From assembly GCA_002361625.1 (NCBI GenBank), contig DETL01000014.1:65186-94189 (forward strand): a stretch of 29,004 nucleotides of DNA, read 5' to 3'. This document shows positions 1-8,094 of this stretch, in pieces (the stretch's first letter is position 1; every line of letters begins with the position of its first letter). The notes under the pieces are model-generated. The model worked only from the letters and a program-made list of their open reading frames with translations. It was not told the DNA's origin and did no database searches. The position numbers and the translations under genes are program-made. The stretch is from Bacteroidales bacterium UBA3289 (GTDB lineage Bacteria > Bacteroidota > Bacteroidia > Bacteroidales > UBA932).

Positions 1-1763
1 ACCGGGTGCATCTTACCGTCATAGACATACACGCGGATGTCACGGGCGTAGGAACCGGTGAGCGGGCCTTCCTCCATCTTGGACTTGATACCCTTGAGGA
101 TGGCGGGCATGAAGCCGAGGTCGATGGAACCACCCACGACGCAGTTGTAGAATTCCAGCTTGCCGCCCCACTCGAGGTCGGTGATATCCTGGCTCTTGAA
201 GTTGAACACGGTGTCCTTGCCGTCGATCTTGAAGTTCTTCGGGGCTTCCTGGCCTTCGACGTACGGGCAGACGAGGAGGTGGACCTCACCGAACTGGCCG
301 GCGCCGCCGGACTGCTTCTTGTGACGGTACTGGGCGGTGGCCACCTTGGTGATGGTCTCGCGGTACGGCACCTTCGGAGCATAGAGCTCGATGTTCTGCT
401 TGAACTCGTTGTTCACTCTCCACTTGACGTAGTTGATGTGCTGCTCGCCCATACCGGAGAGGATGGTCTGGCGGAGTTCCTTGGAGTACTCGACGGTGAT
501 GGTCGGATCCTGGGCGGCGATCTTGTTCAGGGCATCGCCCACCTTGGCCTCGTCGTTCTTGTCCACGGCCTTGACGGCGCAGCGGTACTTCGCATCCGGG
601 AAGACCATGTGCTCGATGGCCTCCTGGCCGGGGGCGGCGAGGGTGACGTCGGTCTTGCCGGCCTTGAGCTTCATGACGCAGCCGATGTCACCGGCGCAGA
701 TGGAGGAAACCTTCTCCTTCTTGGAGCCCGCGACGGCGTAGATGGCGCTGAGGCGCTCGCCGTTGCCGGTTTCGGGGTTCACGAGGTCGGCGCCTTCGTT
801 GAGGGTGCCGCTCATCACCTTGAAGTAGGACACCTCACCGAGGTGCTGCTCCACGGAAGTCTTGTAGATGAAGATGCTCACGGGACCGGCCGGATCGCAA
901 ACGACGTCGTTGCCGTCGATGGTCTTCTGGACGGTGCCGGCGGGGCTCGGGCACACATTGACGATGAACTCCATCAGGCGGCGGACTCCGATGTTGGCCT
1001 TCGCGGCGCAGCAGAACACGGGGATGGTCTCGCACTTGACAAGGCCGGCGCGGATACCCTCGCGGATCTCGTCGGTGCTGAGTTCCATGGTCTCGAAGAA
1101 CTTCTCCATGAGTTCGTCGGAACCCTCGGCGGCCTTCTCCATGAGTTCAGCGCGGAGTTCCTCGGCCTCGTCGGCATAGGCGGCGGGGATGTCGAGCTCC
1201 TCGTTCTTCGCGTTGTAGTACTTCATCGTGATCACATCGACAAAACCCTCGAGGCCCGGACCCGGGTTCACCGGGAACTGGCAGATGACGGCCTTCTTGC
1301 CGAACTCCTCGCTGAGGGCGTGACGGACACCTTCCCAGTTGGCCTTGTCGTGGTCCAACTGGTTCACGGCGATGACCACGGGCTTGTGGTACTGGTCCGC
1401 GTAGCGGGAGAAGATGGTCGTTCCCACCTCCACGCCGGCGGCGCCGTTCATCACCAGGATCGCACTCTCGACAACCTTGAAAGCGGAAAGGGCACCGCCG
1501 CTGAAGTCATCGGAACCCGGCGCGTCGATGAAGTTGATCTTGCAGCCGTTGAACTCGCCGTACAGGGGAGTGGCGTTGATGGACTTCTGGTTGGTCTGTT
1601 CGAACTCGGTGTTGTCGGAAACCGTGTTCTTCTCCTCGACACTGCCACGGCGGTCGATGACCTTGCCTTCGTAAAGCATGGCCTCGGAGAGCGTAGTCTT
1701 ACCGGAGCGGGCGGCACCGATCAGGACCACGTTGCGGATTTTGTCAGTAGTGTAGCTTTTCAT
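1..1763 (-). CDS. fusA2: EF-G paralogue (EF-G2-like), C-terminal part outside window
   Basis: Translation factor of the EF-G family, acting on the ribosome at translocation. The N-terminus reads MKSYTTDKIRNVVLIG; a P-loop-like GAARSGKT lies at residues 16-23, the G3 segment DAPGSDDF at 80-87 and the G4 segment NQLD at 134-137. Domain II and the start of domain IV follow (QSGGAGQFGEVH, then GPLTGSYARDVR near the window edge). The catalytic His of ordinary EF-G (DTPGHVDF) is Ser84 here and the switch I RGIT motif is missing, so this is not the housekeeping EF-G. Known: Bacteroides thetaiotaomicron has an EF-G paralogue, EF-G2, reported to support translation without GTP hydrolysis and to matter during carbon limitation. 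Assignment to that group is inferred from the shared G-motif changes. The gene has its own promoter and runs off the left edge; about 587 codons are visible. Confidence 0.85.
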   Translation of the reverse strand, partial: MKSYTTDKIRNVVLIGAARSGKTTLSEAMLYEGKVIDRRGSVEEKNTVSDNTEFEQTNQKSINATPLYGEFNGCKINFIDAPGSDDFSGGALSAFKVVESAILVMNGAAGVEVGTTIFSRYADQYHKPVVIAVNQLDHDKANWEGVRHALSEEFGKKAVICQFPVNPGPGLEGFVDVITMKYYNAKNEELDIPAAYADEAEELRAELMEKAAEGSDELMEKFFETMELSTDEIREGIRAGLVKCETIPVFCCAAKANIGVRRLMEFIVNVCPSPAGTVQKTIDGNDVVCDPAGPVSIFIYKTSVEQHLGEVSYFKVMSGTLNEGADLVNPETGNGERLSAIYAVAGSKKEKVSSICAGDIGCVMKLKAGKTDVTLAAPGQEAIEHMVFPDAKYRCAVKAVDKNDEAKVGDALNKIAAQDPTITVEYSKELRQTILSGMGEQHINYVKWRVNNEFKQNIELYAPKVPYRETITKVATAQYRHKKQSGGAGQFGEVHLLVCPYVEGQEAPKNFKIDGKDTVFNFKSQDITDLEWGGKLEFYNCVVGGSIDLGFMPAILKGIKSKMEEGPLTGSYARDIRVYVYDGKMHP

Positions 1764-1822
1764 TGCAATGATATTGGATTACTAATTTTTCAGCGTTTTC
1801 CGCACTTATTACGCGCAGTCCG

Positions 1823-1852
1823 CAAAGATAACGATTTTTCCGGCAAATCCAA
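1823..1852 (-). promoter_or_regulatory. Bacteroidota promoter of the EF-G2-like gene
   Basis: On the minus strand, TATCTTTG (1830-1823) matches the -7 consensus TAnnTTTG. A TTG (1852-1850) lies 19 bp upstream as the -33 element. About 59 nt separate the -7 box from the ATG at 1763, giving a leader of roughly 50 nt. The region is shared with the divergent rnhB promoter. Confidence 0.65.
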
Positions 1853-1862
1853 TAAAAATGGC

Positions 1863-1870
1863 TACCTTTG
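1863..1870 (+). promoter_or_regulatory. -7 box of rnhB promoter, probably leaderless transcript
   Basis: TACCTTTG fits the Bacteroidota -7 consensus TAnnTTTG. Only 6 nt separate it from the ATG at 1877, so transcription should begin at or just before the start codon. No clear -33 element is visible. Confidence 0.5.
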
Positions 1871-1876
1871 GGTCCT

Positions 1877-2494
1877 ATGAAGGAAATTCACCTGTCGGGA
1901 TGCCTGGAGCCGGGACGGCTGGAGGCGGGCTGCGACGAGGCCGGACGCGGTCCCCTCGCCGGTCCCGTGTATGCCGCCGCGGTGATCCTGCCGCCGGATT
2001 TCCACCACCCGCTGCTGAACGATTCCAAGCAGATGACCGAGAAGGCGCGGGAGGAGCTGCGGCCCGTCATCGAGGCCGAAGCCGTCGCCTGGGCCGTGGA
2101 GGCCGTCCAGGCCGATGAGATCGACCGGCTGAACATCCTCTGGGCCTCCGTCACGGGGATGCAGCAGGCGGTTTTAAAGCTGGATCCGGCCCCGGATTTC
2201 CTCCTCATCGACGGCAACAAGTTCCGTCCTTTCGGCCGATATGGGTTCAAGGATTTCCGCACGGTGGTCCACGGCGACGCCACTTTCGCATCCATCGCCG
2301 CCGCATCGGTCCTGGCGAAGACCTATCGGGACGAGTTCATGCGGAAGCTTGCCGCCGAGTTCCCGGAATACGGCTGGGACCGCAACATGGGCTACCCCAC
2401 CCCGGAGCACATCGAAGCGATCCGGCGCTATGGCTACACCCCCTGGCACCGGAAATCCTTCCACGTCAAGGAACTGGAACCTACGCTATTCTGA
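1877..2494 (+). CDS. rnhB: Ribonuclease HII
   Basis: Endoribonuclease that cuts the RNA strand of RNA/DNA hybrids and removes single ribonucleotides from DNA. The 205-residue product has the usual length for the family. The family motif GCDEAGRGPLAGPV supplies Asp20 and Glu21; the other two expected acidic residues are Asp113 (LLIDGN) and Asp135 (VHGDATFASIAAASVLAK). The C-terminal stretch MGYPTPEHIEAIRRYG is typical. I start at ATG 1877; a TTG three codons upstream is also in frame but lies inside the promoter -7 box. The gene diverges from the EF-G2-like gene, and its last 9 bp overlap the 3' end of the convergent DUF4249 gene. Confidence 0.95.
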   Translation: MKEIHLSGCLEPGRLEAGCDEAGRGPLAGPVYAAAVILPPDFHHPLLNDSKQMTEKAREELRPVIEAEAVAWAVEAVQADEIDRLNILWASVTGMQQAVLKLDPAPDFLLIDGNKFRPFGRYGFKDFRTVVHGDATFASIAAASVLAKTYRDEFMRKLAAEFPEYGWDRNMGYPTPEHIEAIRRYGYTPWHRKSFHVKELEPTLF

Positions 2495-3487
2495 GGGAAC
2501 CTTCCAGGTGATGGACGGATGGCCGGGATCGTCGGAGGTATAATCCATCTCCAGGATATCCACGGCCTGGCTGACAGAACTGCGGACGAATACGTTTCCG
2601 ATGGCGTTCTCCACATTGTTGGGATAGACGCCTTCCTCCTCGAAATAGGAGAGGAAGCCCAGGTTGTCGTACAGGTCATCCCACTGGAAACGGAAATACT
2701 CCGTCAGCTCATAATCCTCCCGGGGAATGGAGGACAGCTTGACCACCAAAGAGCTGACGCCATGATAATCGACGGGAGATCCCTCCAGGGAATACCAGAA
2801 GTAAGGCTCGTCCAACTGGTTCAGGCCAACCCGTACCGTGAAGGATATCCTGCCGTCCCGGAACGCCTCGTCCGAAAAGATGACACCGTCATACTCCAGA
2901 TGCTGATAGGAATACCGGTCCGACACCCGGCTCTTTCCCAGGACCGGATCGCCGGAAGGGTCCACGGCCAGGGTTCTCTCTTCTTTGTATTCCAGGCCGC
3001 TCTGGCGCCCATAGGCGCGCTGACGGCCCCGGATATCCAATCGGTAAAAGGAGTCCTCCTCCGGGATATCCCGGACTTCGATCCGGCACACAAAGACCTC
3101 GCCGTCCCGCGTCACCTGCACCGTACCGATTTCAGCCTGCCGGGGGACGACGGATTCCGTAAAGGCCTCCGTGCCGGGCGACACGACCCGGAGAGACACC
3201 CGGTCGGAAGGACGGAGTTCCGACCGGAAAAGGAAATCCCCTTTCCGCTCGCCGGCATCGACAGGGACTTCCCGTCCGTTCACGTGGCAAAGGACGGAGA
3301 CGTCCTCCGCCGGAATAGCCTTTTCGGAGGTCGCATAGGCGACACGGAGCGTGTGCAGGGAGTCCGATGTATCCAGCAAACCGTTCACATTGAGTACTTT
3401 CTCCTCTTTCGGGGTGGAGAACCAAAGCCGGTCCTCACAGGAAACGGAGACCAGCAGGGAGATCAGGATGACAAGACGGTGATTCAT
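2486..3487 (-). CDS. DUF4249 family outer-membrane-associated lipoprotein
   Basis: The 333-residue product starts with a lipoprotein signal (MNHRLVILISLLVSVSCEDR, lipidated Cys17). It then shows the DUF4249 pattern: an early N-terminal beta domain (VLNVNGLLDTSD) and a C-terminal GVYPNNVENAIGNVFV segment near residues 280-300. Members are commonly encoded directly after a TonB-dependent receptor and are thought to act as its surface partner; the molecular role is unknown. Here the ATG lies 2 nt after the receptor stop (TGACCATG), so the two are co-transcribed and probably translationally coupled. A TTG two codons upstream is in frame but would overlap the receptor stop, so I prefer the ATG. 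The 3' end overlaps rnhB by 9 bp. Confidence 0.85.
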   Translation of the reverse strand: MNHRLVILISLLVSVSCEDRLWFSTPKEEKVLNVNGLLDTSDSLHTLRVAYATSEKAIPAEDVSVLCHVNGREVPVDAGERKGDFLFRSELRPSDRVSLRVVSPGTEAFTESVVPRQAEIGTVQVTRDGEVFVCRIEVRDIPEEDSFYRLDIRGRQRAYGRQSGLEYKEERTLAVDPSGDPVLGKSRVSDRYSYQHLEYDGVIFSDEAFRDGRISFTVRVGLNQLDEPYFWYSLEGSPVDYHGVSSLVVKLSSIPREDYELTEYFRFQWDDLYDNLGFLSYFEEEGVYPNNVENAIGNVFVRSSVSQAVDILEMDYTSDDPGHPSITWKVPSE

Positions 3488-3489
3488 GG

Positions 3490-5835
3490 TCAAAACGATC
3501 GGGTGAAGGAAACGGAAGGGATGAAACGGAGCAGGGAGATCCGGTGATAATAAAGGGTTCCGGCCGGGGTTTTCTCCGTCGCCTCCGATTCTCCCACGGA
3601 GGAGAACCAGCCCAGGTCGGGATTCCTGGCCCCATACAGGTTATACATGCCGAAACTCCAGCTGCGGCTTCCCCGGCGGAGCTCCTTGTTGACGGTGATG
3701 CTGATATCCAGCCGGTGTATCGGGGGGAAGCGGTCGTTTCCCCGGAGCGGAGCGTACCGGATGTTCTTGATTCCGTCCTCACTGCCGACATCCGCCATCA
3801 GCGAAGGAATAGTCACGGGCGCACCGGAGGCGAAAGTCCAGGAGGCCGTGAAGTCGGTCCGACGGGTCAGGGCGTAATCCGCCACGAGGTTGATCCGGTG
3901 CCGCCGGTCCGTCACGGCAGGATACCGGATCCCGCGGTTTACCCGACCGTCCGGGAAGATCCGGTCGCTGCGGGAAAGCGTGTACCCCAGCCAGCCGGTC
4001 AGGCGGCCGGCGGTTTTCTGCGCCAGCAGCTCCACGCCGTAGGAACGGCCCTGGCCGGATGCCGTCATCCGTTTCCACTGGTCGGAACTGACAAAGGTAT
4101 GGTAGGAGACGGTGTAATCGACCACGTTTTGAAGCCCCTTGTAATAGGCCTCTGCCGAAAAGGACCAGCCCGGCAGTCCGTGCCAGGCGCCGCCGATGCT
4201 CCATTGGTCTGCGACAATCGGCGGTCTCGCCCCGGAGACGGGCATCCACGGTTCCAGGGGAAGGGTCGTCATGGAAGAGGAGAGCCGCAGCAGGCCCTGC
4301 GACATCCGGGTATAGGAAGCATGGGCCGTCCAACGGGAGTCGCGGTCCCAGCGGAGCGAAAGGCGGGGCTCCGGAACGGCAAAGGTCTTGTCGGCCGTAT
4401 GGTACAGGGTCAGCCGCAGACCGGCGTCCAACCGGACCAAGGGGGACAGGGACCAGCCCGCCTCTCCATAGACGGCTGCTTCGTGAAGGGGAATCACCTC
4501 CGGAGCAGCCAGTATAAAAGTCGTGTCCCGGACAATCCTTCCCTCGACGGTTTCCCGGATGTCCGACTGTTCCCCGCCCCAATAGACCCGGTGCAGGATA
4601 TAGCTCCCGCCGAAGCGGAAACGACCGGCAGTCCAGTCCGAACGCAGGGTAAAGTCCTGCAGGGACGGTTGGGAGCGGAGTGCGGCCGCCGTCGATCCAT
4701 TCTCATTCCGGAGGTCCATGCCGGACTTGTGCTTCGTCCAGGCCAGCGTCGTTTCGCCGGTCGGGCCGCTTCCGGGTTCATGCAGCCAGGACAGGGCGGC
4801 AAGCGTATTTCCCCAGCCGAAAGCCATGTGATGGACCGACCCGGCGCCCGGCTCCGGCGTCTTTGACCGCTCGTCCCTCCGGTAGCGGTCCTGTCCGGAG
4901 TAAGCGGTCAGGCGAAGGGCGTCGGCCGCACCCAGCCGGTGTTTCACCGAGACGTCCAGGTCATGGAACCAGTAGTTGGTGCTCCGGTCCAGCTGTTTCA
5001 GAACGGGCTCCGCCAGGACCGTATGAAGGATCCTTCCGCTTATGGAAAAGGTCGTCCGCTCCCCGACAGGGCCGTCCAGATGTAGTTTGTCCGTCAACAG
5101 GCCCACGGTGAGACTTCCCCGAAGCCGGCTGGCGTTCCCGTCGGCCGTCCGGACGTCGATGACCCCGGACGCTCGTCCCCCGAACCGGGCCGGAAAAGCG
5201 CTTTTGTACAGGGAAACCTCCCGGACTGACTCGGGCATGAAAACGGAGATGACACCCAGCATGTGGTCCGCCCCGTACAGGGGAATCCCGTCCCGGAGAA
5301 TCAGGTTCTCGTCGGCATACCCGCCCCGGACGCTGATTCCGGAAAAGCCCTCGTGCACGGGCTGGACGCCGGGCAGGAGCTGCAGGGACTTCAGCACGTC
5401 CCGTTCCCCGAAAAGGACCGGCATCTTCCACACCGTCCGGGCCGGCAGGTCCAGCCGCCCCGGCTGCGTCTCGGAAAGGAGAGGCTGGCGGGAGTCCACG
5501 ATCTTGGCGGAATCCAGGACGACCGGCGTCACGGGCGCTGTCCCTGCGGCGTCTTTCCGCGGCACGGCTTTGAGGATCACCGACTTCCCACGGACCCTCC
5601 ATTCGATACCGCTTCTGCGGAAGAGACGGTCCAGGTTGGTTTCCAGTTTCCGGCCATCCAGCGGTCTGCCTCCGTAAGGATGTTCTACGGGAAGCTTGGC
5701 GTCATACACAAATGAGACACCATATCGGTGCTCCAGCTGCCGCATCCCTTCCAGCAGGGTGGCCTGGGCCTGCGCCGTCCATCCGGCCGTCAGAAGCACA
5801 AGAGCAACAAGTGTTTTTCTAATAACTCCTTTCAT
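3490..5835 (-). CDS. TonB-dependent receptor with N-terminal STN domain
   Basis: Outer-membrane active-transport barrel of 781 residues. A signal peptide (residues 1-24, ending near AQAQA) is followed by an STN (secretin/TonB short N-terminal) domain at about 25-95 (LEHRYGVSFVYDAKLPVEH, then RSGIEWRVRGKSVIL). A plug at about 125-235 contains SGISVRGGYADENLILRDG, and the barrel runs to a C-terminal SFTRSF with terminal Phe. It lacks the CarboxypepD_reg-like domain of classical SusC proteins. STN domains often signal to a FecR-type anti-sigma factor, but no sigma/FecR pair lies in this window. It pairs with the DUF4249 lipoprotein downstream. Substrate cannot be read from the sequence. A weak -7-like box (TACTTTTC, 5868-5861) lies upstream. 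Confidence 0.9.
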   Translation of the reverse strand: MKGVIRKTLVALVLLTAGWTAQAQATLLEGMRQLEHRYGVSFVYDAKLPVEHPYGGRPLDGRKLETNLDRLFRRSGIEWRVRGKSVILKAVPRKDAAGTAPVTPVVLDSAKIVDSRQPLLSETQPGRLDLPARTVWKMPVLFGERDVLKSLQLLPGVQPVHEGFSGISVRGGYADENLILRDGIPLYGADHMLGVISVFMPESVREVSLYKSAFPARFGGRASGVIDVRTADGNASRLRGSLTVGLLTDKLHLDGPVGERTTFSISGRILHTVLAEPVLKQLDRSTNYWFHDLDVSVKHRLGAADALRLTAYSGQDRYRRDERSKTPEPGAGSVHHMAFGWGNTLAALSWLHEPGSGPTGETTLAWTKHKSGMDLRNENGSTAAALRSQPSLQDFTLRSDWTAGRFRFGGSYILHRVYWGGEQSDIRETVEGRIVRDTTFILAAPEVIPLHEAAVYGEAGWSLSPLVRLDAGLRLTLYHTADKTFAVPEPRLSLRWDRDSRWTAHASYTRMSQGLLRLSSSMTTLPLEPWMPVSGARPPIVADQWSIGGAWHGLPGWSFSAEAYYKGLQNVVDYTVSYHTFVSSDQWKRMTASGQGRSYGVELLAQKTAGRLTGWLGYTLSRSDRIFPDGRVNRGIRYPAVTDRRHRINLVADYALTRRTDFTASWTFASGAPVTIPSLMADVGSEDGIKNIRYAPLRGNDRFPPIHRLDISITVNKELRRGSRSWSFGMYNLYGARNPDLGWFSSVGESEATEKTPAGTLYYHRISLLRFIPSVSFTRSF

Positions 5836-5931
5836 ACACTTCCTAGACGCACAGCCAGGCGAAAAGTACCATCGGGAAAACGAAAAAATGTACGCTTGTT
5901 ATATTTCGGCCGCAATTTTACGAATTATTCC

Positions 5932-5939
5932 TACCTTTG
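5932..5939 (+). promoter_or_regulatory. -7 box of dpp7-mrp promoter
   Basis: TACCTTTG matches the Bacteroidota -7 consensus TAnnTTTG and lies 22 nt before the ATG at 5962. No convincing TTTG -33 element is seen at the expected spacing. Confidence 0.5.
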
Positions 5940-5961
5940 TACATCTTTAAACCATGTCGAT

Positions 5962-8094
5962 ATGAAACGAATCTTAGCGATCGTGGCGGCCTTGGGCATC
6001 TCGCTCACCGCCTTTGCCGATGAAGGAATGTGGCTGCTGCCGCTCCTGCAGAAAATGAACGGGAAAGCCCTCAAGGAGGCCGGCTGCCGGCTCACCCCCG
6101 AGGAAATCTACAGCATCAACCATTCCTCGCTGAAGGACAACATCATCCACTTCGGCGGCGGCTGCACCGGCGAGATCATCTCCGCCGAAGGCCTCATCGT
6201 CACAAACCACCACTGCGGCTACAGCAACATCCAGGCGCTCTCCACCGACGAGCACAACTACCTGATGGACGGTTACTGGGCCATGACCCGCGCCGAGGAA
6301 CTTCCTGCCAAGGGCCTCTCCATCACCTTCCTCGAGTCCATGACGGATGTCACCGACGTCCTGGCGAAGGCCGAGAAGAAGATCCGCAAGAAGGTCACGG
6401 ATGATGCGAAAGTGGATTCCCTGATGAAGGTCGAACGCGACGCCCTCGTGGAGAAGGCCCTCAAGGCCAACAAGAACTGCCGCGCCCGCTTCACCACCTT
6501 CTACAACGACAACTTCACCTACCTGATCGTCACGAAGACTTATACGGACGTCCGCTTCGTGGGCGCTCCGCCGGCATCCGTGGGCAAGTTCGGCGGTGAG
6601 ACCGACAACTGGATGTGGCCGCGCCACACCGGCGACTTCTCCATGTTCCGCGTCTATGCCGGTCCCGACAACGAGCCGGCCGACTACAGCCCGGAGAACC
6701 GTCCCCTGCAGACCAAGAACCACCTCAAGATCTCCCTCGCCGGCGTGAATGAGGGCGACTACACCATGATCATGGGCTATCCGGGCCGCACCCAGCGGTT
6801 CCAGACCGCCGCCCAGCTCAAGCAGATGATCGCGACGAACCGCATCGCCATCGACGCCCGCACCGTCCGCCAGGACATCATGTGGGAAGCCATGTGCGCC
6901 GACCCGTCCGTCCAGCTCAAGTACGCCAACAAGTACGCCGGCTCCGCCAACGGCTGGAAGAAGTGGCAGGGCGAGGAACTCGCCTTCGAGAATCTGAACA
7001 TCATCGGCCGGGAGGAACAGAAGGAGCGTGACTTCATGGCCTGGGTGAACCAGAAGCCCCAGCGCCAGCAGGAGTACGGCGACGCCCTTTCCAAGATCGA
7101 GAATGCGGTCAAAGCCTCCGCCGAGGCGGAGAACGCCGTCTCCCTCATTTCCGAAGCCCCTTACCGCATCGAGCTCGTGGGGCTGGCCGGCCGCCTGACG
7201 CAGGCCGTTTCCCGCCTGGGAGAAAAGCCCGAGGTCCTGAACCAGCTCAAGGGCGCCTACCGCGACTATGTCGTGGACCTGGACCGCAAGGAAGCCGTCG
7301 CCCTCCTCACCTTCTTCCGGGAGCGGGCCGACCAGGAGGATTACCTGAAGAGCCTGGGCGTGGACTTCGAGGATTTCGCCACGATGGACATCCCGGCCTA
7401 TGTGGATTACCTCTTCGACGAATCCGCCTTCACCTCCTACGACAAGATTGCCGCCCTCGTGGAGGCCGGCAACTGGGAAAAGGTCTGGGAAGATCCCGCC
7501 GTGCGCCTGTTCAACTCCATCATGACCGAGGTCATGGAGCGCTATCCCGCCATGCTCGGCGGTGAGGACGACCTCCGCGCCGGCAGCAAGGCCTTCACCA
7601 AGGGTCTCCTCGAATGGGAGAAGGGCAAGCCTTCCTATCCGGACGCCAACTCCACCATGCGCCTCACCTACGGCCACGTGCTGCCTTATTCCCCGAAGGA
7701 CGCCGTGCTTTACAAGCATTACTCCACCGTGAAGGGTGTCCTGGAGAAAGAAAATCCGGACGATCCCGAGTTCATCGTCCCTTCCAAACTCAAGGAGCTC
7801 ATCGAGGCGAAGGACTTCGGCCGCTACGCGGATCCGTCCGACGGCCTCGTGCACGCCTGCTTCCTCACGAACAACGACATCACCGGCGGCAACTCCGGTT
7901 CCCCGGTCCTCAACGCCAAGGGTGAACTCATCGGTCTCGCCTTCGACGGCAACTGGGAGTCCATGTCTTCCGACGTCATGTTCGAACCCGACCTGCAGCG
8001 CTGCATCTGCGTGGACATCCGTTACGTCCTCTTCCTCGTGGAGAAGCTCGGCGGCGCCACGAACATCATCCAGGAACTTGATTTTGCGAAATAA
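5962..8094 (+). CDS. dpp7: Dipeptidyl-peptidase 7-type serine peptidase (family S46)
   Basis: Periplasmic exopeptidase that removes N-terminal dipeptides; 710 residues, normal for S46. A signal peptide (MKRILAIVAALGISLTAFA) is followed by DEGMW, the usual mature start. The chymotrypsin-like triad is visible: His84 in VTNHHCGYSNIQ, the Asp in DNWMWPRHTGDF (probably Asp225) and Ser645 in GGNSGSP. Specificity: DPP11 enzymes carry Arg in the segment LNFDRNWE and prefer Asp/Glu. Here the segment is LAFDGNWE with Gly663, as in DPP7, which prefers hydrophobic residues at P1. I start at ATG 5962 because it begins the signal peptide and follows a -7 box; the open frame upstream is non-coding. The stop abuts the mrp start with no gap. 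The product fits the peptide-degrading theme of the window. Confidence 0.93.
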   Translation: MKRILAIVAALGISLTAFADEGMWLLPLLQKMNGKALKEAGCRLTPEEIYSINHSSLKDNIIHFGGGCTGEIISAEGLIVTNHHCGYSNIQALSTDEHNYLMDGYWAMTRAEELPAKGLSITFLESMTDVTDVLAKAEKKIRKKVTDDAKVDSLMKVERDALVEKALKANKNCRARFTTFYNDNFTYLIVTKTYTDVRFVGAPPASVGKFGGETDNWMWPRHTGDFSMFRVYAGPDNEPADYSPENRPLQTKNHLKISLAGVNEGDYTMIMGYPGRTQRFQTAAQLKQMIATNRIAIDARTVRQDIMWEAMCADPSVQLKYANKYAGSANGWKKWQGEELAFENLNIIGREEQKERDFMAWVNQKPQRQQEYGDALSKIENAVKASAEAENAVSLISEAPYRIELVGLAGRLTQAVSRLGEKPEVLNQLKGAYRDYVVDLDRKEAVALLTFFRERADQEDYLKSLGVDFEDFATMDIPAYVDYLFDESAFTSYDKIAALVEAGNWEKVWEDPAVRLFNSIMTEVMERYPAMLGGEDDLRAGSKAFTKGLLEWEKGKPSYPDANSTMRLTYGHVLPYSPKDAVLYKHYSTVKGVLEKENPDDPEFIVPSKLKELIEAKDFGRYADPSDGLVHACFLTNNDITGGNSGSPVLNAKGELIGLAFDGNWESMSSDVMFEPDLQRCICVDIRYVLFLVEKLGGATNIIQELDFAK

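Noticed and set aside
6..1880. A long plus-strand frame opposite the EF-G2-like gene
   Set aside because: It is a shadow of the EF-G coding sequence and runs through the promoter region.
5728..5961. N-terminal extension of DPP7 from an upstream in-frame start
   Set aside because: It overlaps the 5' end of the divergent TonB receptor and the promoter, and would bury the signal peptide.
5962..8094. DPP11 (Asp/Glu-specific S46 peptidase)
   Set aside because: The specificity segment reads LAFDGNWE, with Gly where DPP11 has Arg.
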